Assembly: GCA_946886875.1 (NCBI GenBank)
Contig: CAMPJN010000114.1
Coordinates: 1-10,087 of the forward strand
From: an uncultured Pseudomonas sp.
GTDB lineage: Bacteria; Pseudomonadota; Gammaproteobacteria; Pseudomonadales; Pseudomonadaceae
Direction of reading: 5' to 3'
DNA: 10,087 bases
This document shows, piece by piece, positions 1 through 6,233 of this stretch (its first letter is position 1; each line of letters opens with the position of its first letter). Position numbers and translations under genes: made by a program. The notes below the pieces were generated by a model. The model was not told the origin of the DNA. It was given only the letters and a program-made list of their open reading frames with translations, and ran no database searches.

Positions 1-1288
1 CGCCGATCTCGATACCGCCATGGGCCGGGTGCTAGCCGACCAGGCGGTATTCGACGCCTTCGCCGCCTCGGTACTCGGCAGCGTCTCCTCGCCCGCGCAC
101 AAGGCCGAACTGCGCCTGGCCGTCGAGGATTGGTATCAGCGCTACCACACGCTGATTTCGCGGGCATTGCCGAAAGAACCTTGGGGGCCGGCGCGCCTGG
201 ATGCGGTATCGATGATCTTCAACCGCCTGACCGGCCTGGATATCGGCCCGCCGCCCTCTTATATGATTCCGGAAAACATCCAGGAAGCCGTGGCGCCGGT
301 GCGCTACCCCTTCCTGTGGAACGCCTACCGGCAGGATAAGACCCAGTGGCCCGGCTTCGCCGACAACGGTAACGACCTGCTCGGCCTGGCCCGCAACCTC
401 GGCGAGGTGTACGGCGTCTTCGCGGTGTTCCATCCGAAGAAGGACCCCAAGGACCTATTGAAGATCGACTATCTGTCGAACAACTCGGCGAACTTCTCCG
501 GGCTCGCCGCCCAAGAAAAGAACATCGCTAAAATCGGCCCGCCGAAATGGCCATGGCCGGTCGACCAGGCCCTGGCCAAGCAGGGCGAAACCCTCTACAA
601 CCTGCCCGAAGCGCAAGGCGGCTGCGCCGACTGCCATGGCATCAAGCGCGGCGCCTTCCGCTCGCTGACCCACGAAACCTGGGCCACCCCGGTGCAGGAC
701 GTCGGCACCGATTCGCGCGAGCACGACATCCTGCAATGGACGGTGGATACCGGCGTGCTCAACGGCGCGAAAATCCCCTTCCTGGAAAAAGCCCTCAAGC
801 CCACCGACACCGCCTTCAATGTACTGGGCACCGCGGTGGTGGGTTCGATTCTGCAGCACTATGCGCGCGAGTTCCTCGGCAAAGAGACCATCACCACCAC
901 CAATGTCCTCTATGTGCCGACCACCGCCCCGCTGAGCGGCGCCTTCCGCCCGACGGCGATCAAACCGAGCGGCGATTTCCCTTACGAGGCCCGCGTACTG
1001 CAAGGCATCTGGGCCGCAGCACCCTATCTGCACAACGGTTCGGTGCCGACCCTGGCGGAGCTGCTGAAACCGGCCTCCGAACGGGTCGCCTCGTTCAAGG
1101 TCGGCCCGGCCTACGATATCGAGGCCGTAGGCCTGGCCGTCGAGCAGAGCAAATTCGGCGATTACCGCCTCACCACCACCGACTGCAGCGCGCGCAATTC
1201 GGGCAATAGTCGTTGCGGTCATGAGTTCGGCACCACGCTGCCGGCCGCCGACAAACGTGCCCTGCTGGAGTACCTGAAAACGTTGTAA
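1..1288 (+). CDS. RoxA-like / di-heme peroxidase-type cytochrome c (5' end missing)
   Basis: This is the C-terminal 429 residues of a multiheme c-type cytochrome, expected to act in the periplasm. The frame is open to the window edge, so the ATG at base 20 is probably internal and the true start, with its export signal, lies upstream. One heme-attachment motif is visible, CADCH at 623-637. Downstream come a TPVQDVGTD segment, the family-like stretch [20 protein letters not shown] (His codon 1031-1033), and GHEFGT near the C-terminus (His codon 1220-1222), a candidate heme ligand. Proteins of the RoxA/RoxB and MauG/di-heme peroxidase superfamily usually have two CxxCH motifs, so the first is presumably off the left edge. 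Two cysteines (codons 1184-1186 and 1214-1216) flank an 9-residue spacer just before GHEFGT and could form a disulfide. RoxA itself cleaves rubber, but nothing here fixes the substrate. The family call is firm; the enzymatic role is open. Confidence 0.8.
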   Translation, partial: ADLDTAMGRVLADQAVFDAFAASVLGSVSSPAHKAELRLAVEDWYQRYHTLISRALPKEPWGPARLDAVSMIFNRLTGLDIGPPPSYMIPENIQEAVAPVRYPFLWNAYRQDKTQWPGFADNGNDLLGLARNLGEVYGVFAVFHPKKDPKDLLKIDYLSNNSANFSGLAAQEKNIAKIGPPKWPWPVDQALAKQGETLYNLPEAQGGCADCHGIKRGAFRSLTHETWATPVQDVGTDSREHDILQWTVDTGVLNGAKIPFLEKALKPTDTAFNVLGTAVVGSILQHYAREFLGKETITTTNVLYVPTTAPLSGAFRPTAIKPSGDFPYEARVLQGIWAAAPYLHNGSVPTLAELLKPASERVASFKVGPAYDIEAVGLAVEQSKFGDYRLTTTDCSARNSGNSRCGHEFGTTLPAADKRALLEYLKTL

Positions 1289-1300
1289 AGCCCGAGTTCA

Positions 1301-1331
1301 CGCGCCAGGGGTTCGCCGAGCCGCTGGCGCG
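1301..1331 (+). terminator. Possible hairpin terminator after the cytochrome gene
   Basis: CGCGCCAG (1301-1308) is perfectly complementary to CTGGCGCG (1324-1331). An inner GGTT/AGCC pairing (1310-1313 with 1319-1322) makes a longer interrupted stem. It begins 12 bases after the cytochrome stop codon, where a terminator would sit. No T-run follows, so intrinsic termination is uncertain, and the hairpin may only protect the 3' end of the message. Confidence 0.35.
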
Positions 1332-1409
1332 CGACGACCTTCCCACCGCCACGGCACGCCCTTCACTAGGTCAACGGACGGCAGGCGCCTGCCGCATACG
1401 AATTCCAGC

Positions 1410-1415
1410 TATAAT
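1410..1415 (+). promoter_or_regulatory. Likely sigma-70 -10 element of prfC
   Basis: A perfect TATAAT lies 58 bases before the prfC ATG, inside a 185-bp gap. I see no good TTGACA-like -35 at 16-18 bp spacing, because that stretch is GC-rich, so the promoter may be weak or rely on other contacts. Transcription would start near base 1422, giving a leader of about 50 nt. The position supports prfC having its own promoter rather than reading through from the cytochrome gene. Confidence 0.6.
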
Positions 1416-1473
1416 CGCGCCCTTTTGCGGGAGCTCGCCTCCCCTCCGACCCGATTCCTGCAGGCACGTACCC

Positions 1474-3057
1474 ATGACCACTCAGGCCGCCGAAGTCGCC
1501 AAGCGCCGCACTTTCGCCATTATTTCCCACCCCGATGCGGGTAAGACCACCATCACCGAAAAGCTGTTGCTGATGGGCAAGGCGATTGCCGTGGCCGGTA
1601 CGGTGAAGTCGCGCAAATCCGACCGCCATGCCACTTCCGACTGGATGGAGATGGAAAAGCAGCGCGGTATCTCCATTACCACCTCGGTGATGCAGTTCCC
1701 CTACCGCGAGCACATGATCAACCTGCTCGACACCCCCGGCCACGAAGACTTCTCCGAGGACACCTACCGCACTCTGACCGCGGTGGACTCGGCGCTGATG
1801 GTGCTCGACGGCGGTAAAGGCGTCGAGCCGCGCACCATCGCCCTGATGGACGTGTGCCGGCTGCGCGATACGCCCATCGTCAGCTTCGTCAACAAGCTCG
1901 ACCGCGATATCCGCGACCCCATTGAGTTGCTCGACGAGATCGAAGCGGTGCTGAAGATCAAGGCCGCGCCTATCACCTGGCCGATCGGTTGCTACCGCGA
2001 CTTCAAGGGTGTCTACCATCTGGCCGACGACTACATCATCGTCTACACCGCCGGCCATGGTCATGAGCGCACCGATGTGAAAATCATCGAAAAACTCGAC
2101 TCCGACGAAGCCCGCGCCCATCTCGGCGACGAGTACGAGCGCTTTATCGAGCAGCTGGAACTGGTGCAAGGCGCTTGCCACGAGTTCGATCAACAGGAGT
2201 TCCTCGAGGGCAAGCTGACCCCAGTGTTCTTCGGTACCGCCCTGGGCAACTTCGGCGTCGATCATGTGCTCGACGCCGTGGTCGACTGGGCACCCCGGCC
2301 GCTGGCGCGCGTTGCCAACGAGCGCACCGTGGAGCCGGTGGAAGAGAAATTCAGCGGCTTCGTGTTCAAGATTCAGGCGAACATGGACCCCAAGCACCGC
2401 GACCGCATCGCCTTTATGCGCATCTGCTCGGGCAAGTACGAAAAGGGCATGAAGATGCGCCACGTGCGCACCGGCAAGGACGTGCGCATCGGCGACGCCC
2501 TGACCTTCTTCTCCAGCGAGCGCGAGATGCTCGAAGAAGCCTATGCCGGCGACATCATCGGCCTGCACAACCACGGCACCATCCAGATCGGCGACACCTT
2601 CACCGAAGGTGAAGCTCTGGGCTTTACCGGTATCCCGCACTTCGCTCCGGAGCTGTTCCGCCGCGTGCGTCTGAAAGACCCGCTGAAATCCAAGCAACTG
2701 CGCCAGGGCCTGCAACAGCTGGCCGAAGAAGGCGCTACCCAGGTGTTCTTCCCCGAGCGCAGCAACGACATCATCCTCGGCGCGGTCGGCGTACTGCAGT
2801 TCGACGTGGTCGCCAGCCGTCTGAAGGAAGAATACAAGGTCGAATGCGCCTACGAGCCGATCACTGTCTGGTCGGCGCGCTGGATCGAATGCCCCGACAA
2901 GAAGAAGCTCGAGGAATTCGCCAACAAGGCCGTGGAAAACCTCGCCCTGGACGGCGGCGGCCACCTGACTTACCTGGCGCCGACCCGAGTCAATCTTGCG
3001 CTGATGGAAGAACGCTGGCCGGACGTGAAGTTCCGCGCGACCCGCGAGCACCACTAA
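1474..3057 (+). CDS. prfC: Peptide chain release factor 3 (RF3)
   Basis: RF3 is a cytosolic translational GTPase that removes RF1 or RF2 from the ribosome after peptide release. The 527 residues match the usual family length (E. coli 529). The GTPase motifs are intact: P-loop SHPDAGKTT (residues 18-26), switch I RGISITTS (64-71), DTPGHEDF (86-93) and NKLDRD (140-145). The beta-barrel domain II contains the hallmark [15 protein letters not shown] segment, and domain III holds the conserved [13 protein letters not shown] and [11 protein letters not shown] stretches, ending in FRATREHH much as in E. coli. The chosen start gives the standard N-terminus; the Shine-Dalgarno is weak (CAGG at 1461-1464, 9 nt before the ATG). 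The gene stands alone, convergent with the nuclease gene downstream, and seems to have its own -10 element. No truncation or lost motif was seen. Confidence 0.98.
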   Translation: MTTQAAEVAKRRTFAIISHPDAGKTTITEKLLLMGKAIAVAGTVKSRKSDRHATSDWMEMEKQRGISITTSVMQFPYREHMINLLDTPGHEDFSEDTYRTLTAVDSALMVLDGGKGVEPRTIALMDVCRLRDTPIVSFVNKLDRDIRDPIELLDEIEAVLKIKAAPITWPIGCYRDFKGVYHLADDYIIVYTAGHGHERTDVKIIEKLDSDEARAHLGDEYERFIEQLELVQGACHEFDQQEFLEGKLTPVFFGTALGNFGVDHVLDAVVDWAPRPLARVANERTVEPVEEKFSGFVFKIQANMDPKHRDRIAFMRICSGKYEKGMKMRHVRTGKDVRIGDALTFFSSEREMLEEAYAGDIIGLHNHGTIQIGDTFTEGEALGFTGIPHFAPELFRRVRLKDPLKSKQLRQGLQQLAEEGATQVFFPERSNDIILGAVGVLQFDVVASRLKEEYKVECAYEPITVWSARWIECPDKKKLEEFANKAVENLALDGGGHLTYLAPTRVNLALMEERWPDVKFRATREHH

Positions 3058-3082
3058 GACATCGCCGCCAGGCAATGACCTC

Positions 3083-3128
3083 GCTCGAAAGCACTGCGTT
3101 GGCTGCAACGGAGCCAACGCAGTCGAGC
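3083..3128. terminator. Strong hairpin between convergent prfC and nuclease genes
   Basis: ACTGCGTTGGCT (3093-3104) and AGCCAACGCAGT (3112-3123) form a perfect 12-bp stem with a 7-base loop. An outer pairing of GCTCG (3083-3087) with CGAGC (3124-3128) extends it across a 5-base bulge on the left side. It fills most of the 72-bp gap between the stops of prfC and the nuclease gene, so it probably serves both transcripts. The T-run is poor: none on the plus side and only TTT in the minus direction. Termination on either strand may therefore depend on the stem strength. Confidence 0.7.
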
Positions 3129-3129
3129 A

Positions 3130-5463
3130 TCAACGCAAGTCGATACCGATCACCAGCGGATCGTGATCCGACGCCCGATAAGGATCGGCGCTGTACAACA
3201 GCGAGCGCTGCCGCTCGGTCTTGAACTCCAGGTTGTAATCCAGCACCCGCGGCTCGTCGGCATTGATATGCCATTCGCCAGCGCTGCGTACCTGAGGCAG
3301 CAGGCTGGCACTGGCCAAGGCGTGATCGAGATAGCCGGACTGGCCGGAAAACACGTATGAATAGGCGCTGTCGCCAACGAATCGCGCCAGCAAATCGGTA
3401 TAGCCGGCCGCGCGTATCAGGCGAATCGGATCTTCTTGGGCGTAGGCGTTGAGGTCGCCGATGATCAGCACATCGGGGTCGCGCCCGCGGGTCGGGTCGC
3501 TCGCCAGCCAGTTCACCAGCGCCTCAGCCGCCAGCGCACGCGTCAGGTTGCAGTTGCCCTGACCGTCACCCGTGTCGCGGTCGCCAAGGTCGTCACAACT
3601 CGAACCTTTCGATTTCAGGTGATTCACCGCCACCGTCAAGCGCTTGCCGCTGAAGCGCTCGCGGAACGTCTGCGCCAGTGCTGGCCGATTCCTGCTGTCG
3701 TCGAAACGCGGATCGACCGAACTGTCCAGTACGACGGCCGCCTTGTGCGCGCGGATGCGGTCCTGGCGATAGATGATGCCGACGGCAATTTCGTCGCTAC
3801 CGAGCCGCTCCTGCTCGGGCTTGACGAAGGCATAGCGCTTCCCGTGCGGCGACGCGGCATTAAGCCCATCGACCAGATCGGCGACGGCGCTGTCTTCGCC
3901 ATAACCATCGTTTTCGATCTCCATCAGACCGACGACATGGGCATCGGTAGCCATGATGGCCGCGATGATCTTGGCCCGCTGACGCTGGAACTCTTCGACG
4001 CTATTGGCACCGCGGGATGTGGGAAAGCCGCCGCCGTTGCCGTCGCCATTGAAATAATTCAGCACGTTGAAGCTAGCGACCCGCAAACGCCCTTCAATGC
4101 CTCGCACGCCGTCCTCGCGCGGGTTGCCCGCGGCGAATTCCGGCTGATTCAGCGGATGCACACGATAGCTGCCGGCCGTGTAATGCATCACGCCCTGGAT
4201 CCGTTCAGCCTGATCGCCGACCCGCACGCTGTTGTACGCACTCAATTCCGGCGCCGGATAGCGGACCGGGTCCGGGTTCTGCCCGCTGCGGCCATCGTCG
4301 AGGATGATCTGGTTGAGGTCGTTACGTGCCTGCAATGCTTGCGCCTGCTCGCCCGGCTGCACAAGGTTGGTGGGTATCCACAAACGCCCGCCCGATGACA
4401 GCAGCAACTCGCCATAGCGGCCAAGGTTGTATACCTCGCTCACGGTCAAGGTCTGCGGCAGCTCTACGCGCATGCCTTCATAGCGCTCCAGTGCGTCCCT
4501 TGCGGCCAGCGGCAGCCGCACCTGCTGCGCCACCGGCAACGGCTGGCCCTGGGCGAGCACCACAACCTGCAAGGCGCCGGTCAATTCGGTCAAGCCGTTG
4601 AACTCGGTGACCATGCCGCGTACCCGCACACGGTCGCCAGCGCGCACCTCGACGCCTACGCCGCCGTCATACACAAACAGCCCCTCGGACGTCAGCTCAT
4701 CGCCATCGACCTCGCTATCGGCCGACTGCACGAAAAAGCCTTTCAGCTCGTCCGCACCCCGCATGCTAGCGGTCACTATGCCTTCGACCGTCACAGTCTG
4801 CCCGACCAAGCCGCTGCTCGCACCAGCGCCCTGCACCTCGTGGATGCGGCGCACCCCGGCATCCCCACCGCCGGCCTCGCCTTCGCCATAACGACCAAGT
4901 TCGCTGAAGGTATTCAGCGGATAGCCCAACCACTCGGTAGCAGGCTCGAAGGCGTCCGTTGGCTCGCGATCGCCGCTGCTGACCGCATTCTTGCGCACCA
5001 GTGTGCGATCCTGGGTCTGACTGTCGCCCGCGCCCCAGGCCGCGCCGGGATCGACGCCGAGCTGACCGAAGCTATCCACAACCTGGCCGTCCGGCCCGCG
5101 CAGCACTATGGCGTCGTCGCCGTTGTACCAGCTGCCTTCGCTGCGCTGGTTGGCCTTGGCGAGCAGGACTGGATCTGCCAAACCGCTCGCTAGAACATGC
5201 ACCGCACCGACCGCCACCTCGCCACTTAATGGGATGCTGCGCCCACTGCTGGTGGCACCGTTGAAATAGAACTCGACCGCATAGCCTGCGAGGGACAGCG
5301 GCGCGCTGCCGGCGTTGTAAAACTCCAACGCCTTGCTGTTGCCGCTTCCTTCGACGTATTCCGAAATCAGCAACTCGGCATGAGCAGCAGACATCACAAC
5401 GGCGCCTGTGCCGCCGAGCAGAACAGCCAGTAGCGAACGGGTAAAGCTGTGCCTACGGTGCAT
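3130..5463 (-). CDS. eddB: Secreted EddB/ExeM-type extracellular DNase (EEP family)
   Basis: This 777-residue protein is a predicted exported nuclease that degrades extracellular DNA. A Sec signal peptide covers about residues 1-29 (positively charged start, hydrophobic LLAVLLGG core, AHA end). A lamin-tail domain follows (about 30-160, LLISEYVEGSGNSKALEFYN), then an OB-fold-like region (about 205-305, with the acidic loop SEVDGDELTSEGLFVY). The C-terminal endonuclease/exonuclease/phosphatase domain runs from about 458 to 777 with its expected catalytic residues: ASFNVLN (N467), LMEIEN (E515), VNHLKSKG (H615), GDLNAY (D670, N672) and SDHDP (D766, H767). Cys623 and Cys638 flank an acidic stretch typical of ExeM-type nucleases and may form a disulfide. 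The start is set by AGGAG at 5470-5474, 6 nt from the ATG. A Pho-box candidate lies 206 bp upstream. P. aeruginosa EddB is a phosphate-regulated DNase beside prfC; orthology is inferred from domains and context. The PAO1 partner phosphatase gene eddA is not adjacent here. Confidence 0.9.
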   Translation of the reverse strand: MHRRHSFTRSLLAVLLGGTGAVVMSAAHAELLISEYVEGSGNSKALEFYNAGSAPLSLAGYAVEFYFNGATSSGRSIPLSGEVAVGAVHVLASGLADPVLLAKANQRSEGSWYNGDDAIVLRGPDGQVVDSFGQLGVDPGAAWGAGDSQTQDRTLVRKNAVSSGDREPTDAFEPATEWLGYPLNTFSELGRYGEGEAGGGDAGVRRIHEVQGAGASSGLVGQTVTVEGIVTASMRGADELKGFFVQSADSEVDGDELTSEGLFVYDGGVGVEVRAGDRVRVRGMVTEFNGLTELTGALQVVVLAQGQPLPVAQQVRLPLAARDALERYEGMRVELPQTLTVSEVYNLGRYGELLLSSGGRLWIPTNLVQPGEQAQALQARNDLNQIILDDGRSGQNPDPVRYPAPELSAYNSVRVGDQAERIQGVMHYTAGSYRVHPLNQPEFAAGNPREDGVRGIEGRLRVASFNVLNYFNGDGNGGGFPTSRGANSVEEFQRQRAKIIAAIMATDAHVVGLMEIENDGYGEDSAVADLVDGLNAASPHGKRYAFVKPEQERLGSDEIAVGIIYRQDRIRAHKAAVVLDSSVDPRFDDSRNRPALAQTFRERFSGKRLTVAVNHLKSKGSSCDDLGDRDTGDGQGNCNLTRALAAEALVNWLASDPTRGRDPDVLIIGDLNAYAQEDPIRLIRAAGYTDLLARFVGDSAYSYVFSGQSGYLDHALASASLLPQVRSAGEWHINADEPRVLDYNLEFKTERQRSLLYSADPYRASDHDPLVIGIDLR

Positions 5464-5570
5464 AACGCACTCCTGGAAAAGCCGAACTGCGATTCAGCTG
5501 AGACGGCTATGAATGGGTGGTACCGCGGTGTGGCTCGACTTTGAACGCAGCAGGCAAGCGCAGGATCAGC

Positions 5571-5590
5571 GCGCGACCGGGCGGCCGCGC
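5571..5590. other. GC-rich hairpin in the nuclease leader
   Basis: Bases GCGCG (5571-5575) pair with CGCGC (5586-5590). After one A-C mismatch, CC (5577-5578) pairs with GG (5583-5584) around a GGGC loop. If transcription of the nuclease gene starts near the Pho-box candidate, this hairpin would sit in the 5' leader about 110 nt before the start codon. No T-run follows it in the leftward direction, so it does not look like an attenuator. Its function is unknown, and GC-rich DNA often yields such stems by chance. Confidence 0.35.
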
Positions 5591-5668
5591 CGCAGAACTG
5601 GACTTAGAAGAGAAATGAACCCTGACTACCTTCGCGACGATTGCGGAGATCAGGTTTAACCGCTGCAG

Positions 5669-5686
5669 TTGACAGAAAAATGACGA
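5669..5686 (-). promoter_or_regulatory. Candidate PhoB-binding Pho box for the nuclease gene
   Basis: Read leftward, the sequence is TCGTCAT-TTTT-CTGTCAA. The known Pho box is two CTGTCAT repeats separated by 4 bp; the match is 5 of 7 and 6 of 7, with exactly the right spacer, which is A/T-rich as usual. About 9-10 bp further on is TTAAAC/TAAACC (5653-5659), a poor but well-placed -10 candidate, since PhoB sites replace the -35. A weaker third repeat (CGCCCAT, 5691-5697) lies in 11-bp phase upstream. The orientation fits the leftward nuclease gene, whose P. aeruginosa counterpart is reported to be induced in low phosphate. Confidence 0.6.
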
Positions 5687-5723
5687 GCGGATGGGCGGTT
5701 GATTCTGCCGCGAAGCAAAATTC

Positions 5724-5760
5724 CACGCTGCCCGCGTGCAGCGCATGCATTCGTGCGCTG
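5724..5760. repeat. Two back-to-back hairpins in the intergenic region
   Basis: CACGC (5724-5728) pairs with GCGTG (5734-5738) around a 5-base loop. Immediately after, CAGCGCA (5739-5745) pairs perfectly with TGCGCTG (5754-5760) around an 8-base loop. Neither has a following T-run. They lie upstream of the expected nuclease promoter and about 75 bp before the small secreted gene, so they could be regulatory dyads or chance structure. The sequence does not resemble a Pseudomonas REP element that I recognise. Confidence 0.35.
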
Positions 5761-5802
5761 TTCACCGCGCAATAGATCTTCCCTGGCGCATAACGCTGGC
5801 TT

Positions 5803-5814
5803 AGGCTGTAGCCT
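5803..5814. promoter_or_regulatory. Small dyad, possible promoter/operator of the secreted-protein gene
   Basis: AGGCT-GT-AGCCT is a perfect short inverted repeat ending 21 bp before the ATG at 5836. TAGGCT (5802-5807) could be a weak -10 element, with TTCCCT (5779-5784) at 17-bp spacing, but neither is close to consensus. The dyad would overlap the -10 and the transcription start, which is where a repressor operator could lie. This is a positional guess only. Confidence 0.25.
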
Positions 5815-5835
5815 CAACTTACAGGGAGTACCTCC

Positions 5836-6159
5836 ATGCGCACGATGCTCTTCGCTGCTTTATGCCTGCTCGCCACCAACAGCCTGGCCGGGGTGGAAAT
5901 CCGCCAACCCTACTGGTACGTGCAACTGGCCTGCGAAGGCCACTCGCAGTGCTTCGCTGCCAGTAACGGCAGCTATACCTCCAATCCAAACGGGGCACGC
6001 CGCTTTGACGATCAAGGTAAAGCGCAGCGTTTTGTCGACAGTTTCACCAGCAGCATCAGCGACAAATCTCCACGCATCGTCCAAGGTTTCGATAGCAAAT
6101 GCCTGAGCGACGACGAAGCACATCGCCTGCAGCTCACCGGCAATCCTTGCCGGCCTTGA
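5836..6159 (+). CDS. Small exported four-cysteine protein, function unknown
   Basis: I do not recognise this 107-residue protein. It starts with a clear Sec signal peptide (MRTMLFAALCLLATNSLA, predicted cut near residue 18/19), giving a mature protein of about 89 residues in the periplasm or outside the cell. The mature part has four cysteines (C33, C39, C89, C105), enough for two disulfides. C10 lies in the signal core and is not a lipobox, since Leu precedes it. There are no further membrane segments. The middle has a basic RRFDDQGKAQRFVDSF stretch. The start is well supported by GGGAG at 5824-5828, 7 nt before the ATG. It is divergent from the nuclease gene and convergent with fruA, so it is probably transcribed alone. 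Coding is supported by the signal peptide, ribosome-binding site and paired cysteines. No function is proposed. Confidence 0.8.
   Translation: MRTMLFAALCLLATNSLAGVEIRQPYWYVQLACEGHSQCFAASNGSYTSNPNGARRFDDQGKAQRFVDSFTSSISDKSPRIVQGFDSKCLSDDEAHRLQLTGNPCRP
6137..6153. terminator. Hairpin at the 3' end of the small secreted gene
   Basis: CCGGCAA (6137-6143) and TTGCCGG (6147-6153) form a perfect 7-bp stem with a 3-base loop, ending four bases before the stop codon of the small gene. It stands between convergent genes and might help terminate either transcript. No T-run follows on either strand. The stem also encodes the C-terminal TGNPCR residues, so it is partly constrained by coding. The remaining 74 bp up to the fruA stop show no better terminator. 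Confidence 0.3.
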
Positions 6160-6233
6160 TGCCGTAGCCCTGAACGCCCCACGCTAACTGCGGAGTCGGC
6201 CCGCGCCGGGTGAACAAGCATCAGGAACGCTGT

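Larger units (their letters stand above)
5464..5835. other. 372-bp divergent intergenic region
   Basis: This gap separates the nuclease gene (leftward) from the small secreted protein gene (rightward). I find no convincing coding sequence in it. The open frame on the minus strand at 5507-5746 has no recognisable domain and covers the Pho-box candidate. The region holds a Pho-box candidate (5669-5686), a GC-rich hairpin in the nuclease leader (5571-5590), two back-to-back hairpins (5724-5760) and a small dyad close to the rightward gene (5803-5814). It is long enough for two independent promoters. Confidence 0.7.

Noticed and set aside
455..1222. A 255-residue open frame on the minus strand opposite the cytochrome gene
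   Set aside because: The plus-strand frame carries CxxCH and family motifs, while the minus frame is compositionally biased with no motif.
1366..3117. A 583-residue open frame on the minus strand covering prfC
   Set aside because: It lies almost wholly opposite prfC. Long antisense open frames are common over GC-rich codon-biased genes. Its translation is low-complexity and His/Val-rich, with no domain.
3436..4398. A 320-residue open frame on the plus strand opposite the nuclease gene
   Set aside because: It overlaps the catalytic domain of a clear nuclease gene on the other strand and has no recognisable family features.
5669..5674. TTGACA on the plus strand as a -35 element for the gene at 5836
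   Set aside because: No -10-like hexamer lies at 16-18 bp downstream, and it is 160 bp from the gene. It is better explained as part of the leftward Pho box.
5507..5746. A 79-residue open frame on the minus strand in the intergenic gap
   Set aside because: It has no clear ribosome-binding site, signal or domain and covers the Pho-box candidate, so it is probably non-coding.
5863..5865. Cys10 of the small secreted protein as a lipobox cysteine
   Set aside because: Leu precedes the cysteine where Gly, Ala or Ser is needed, and it sits in the hydrophobic core before a normal signal peptidase I site.
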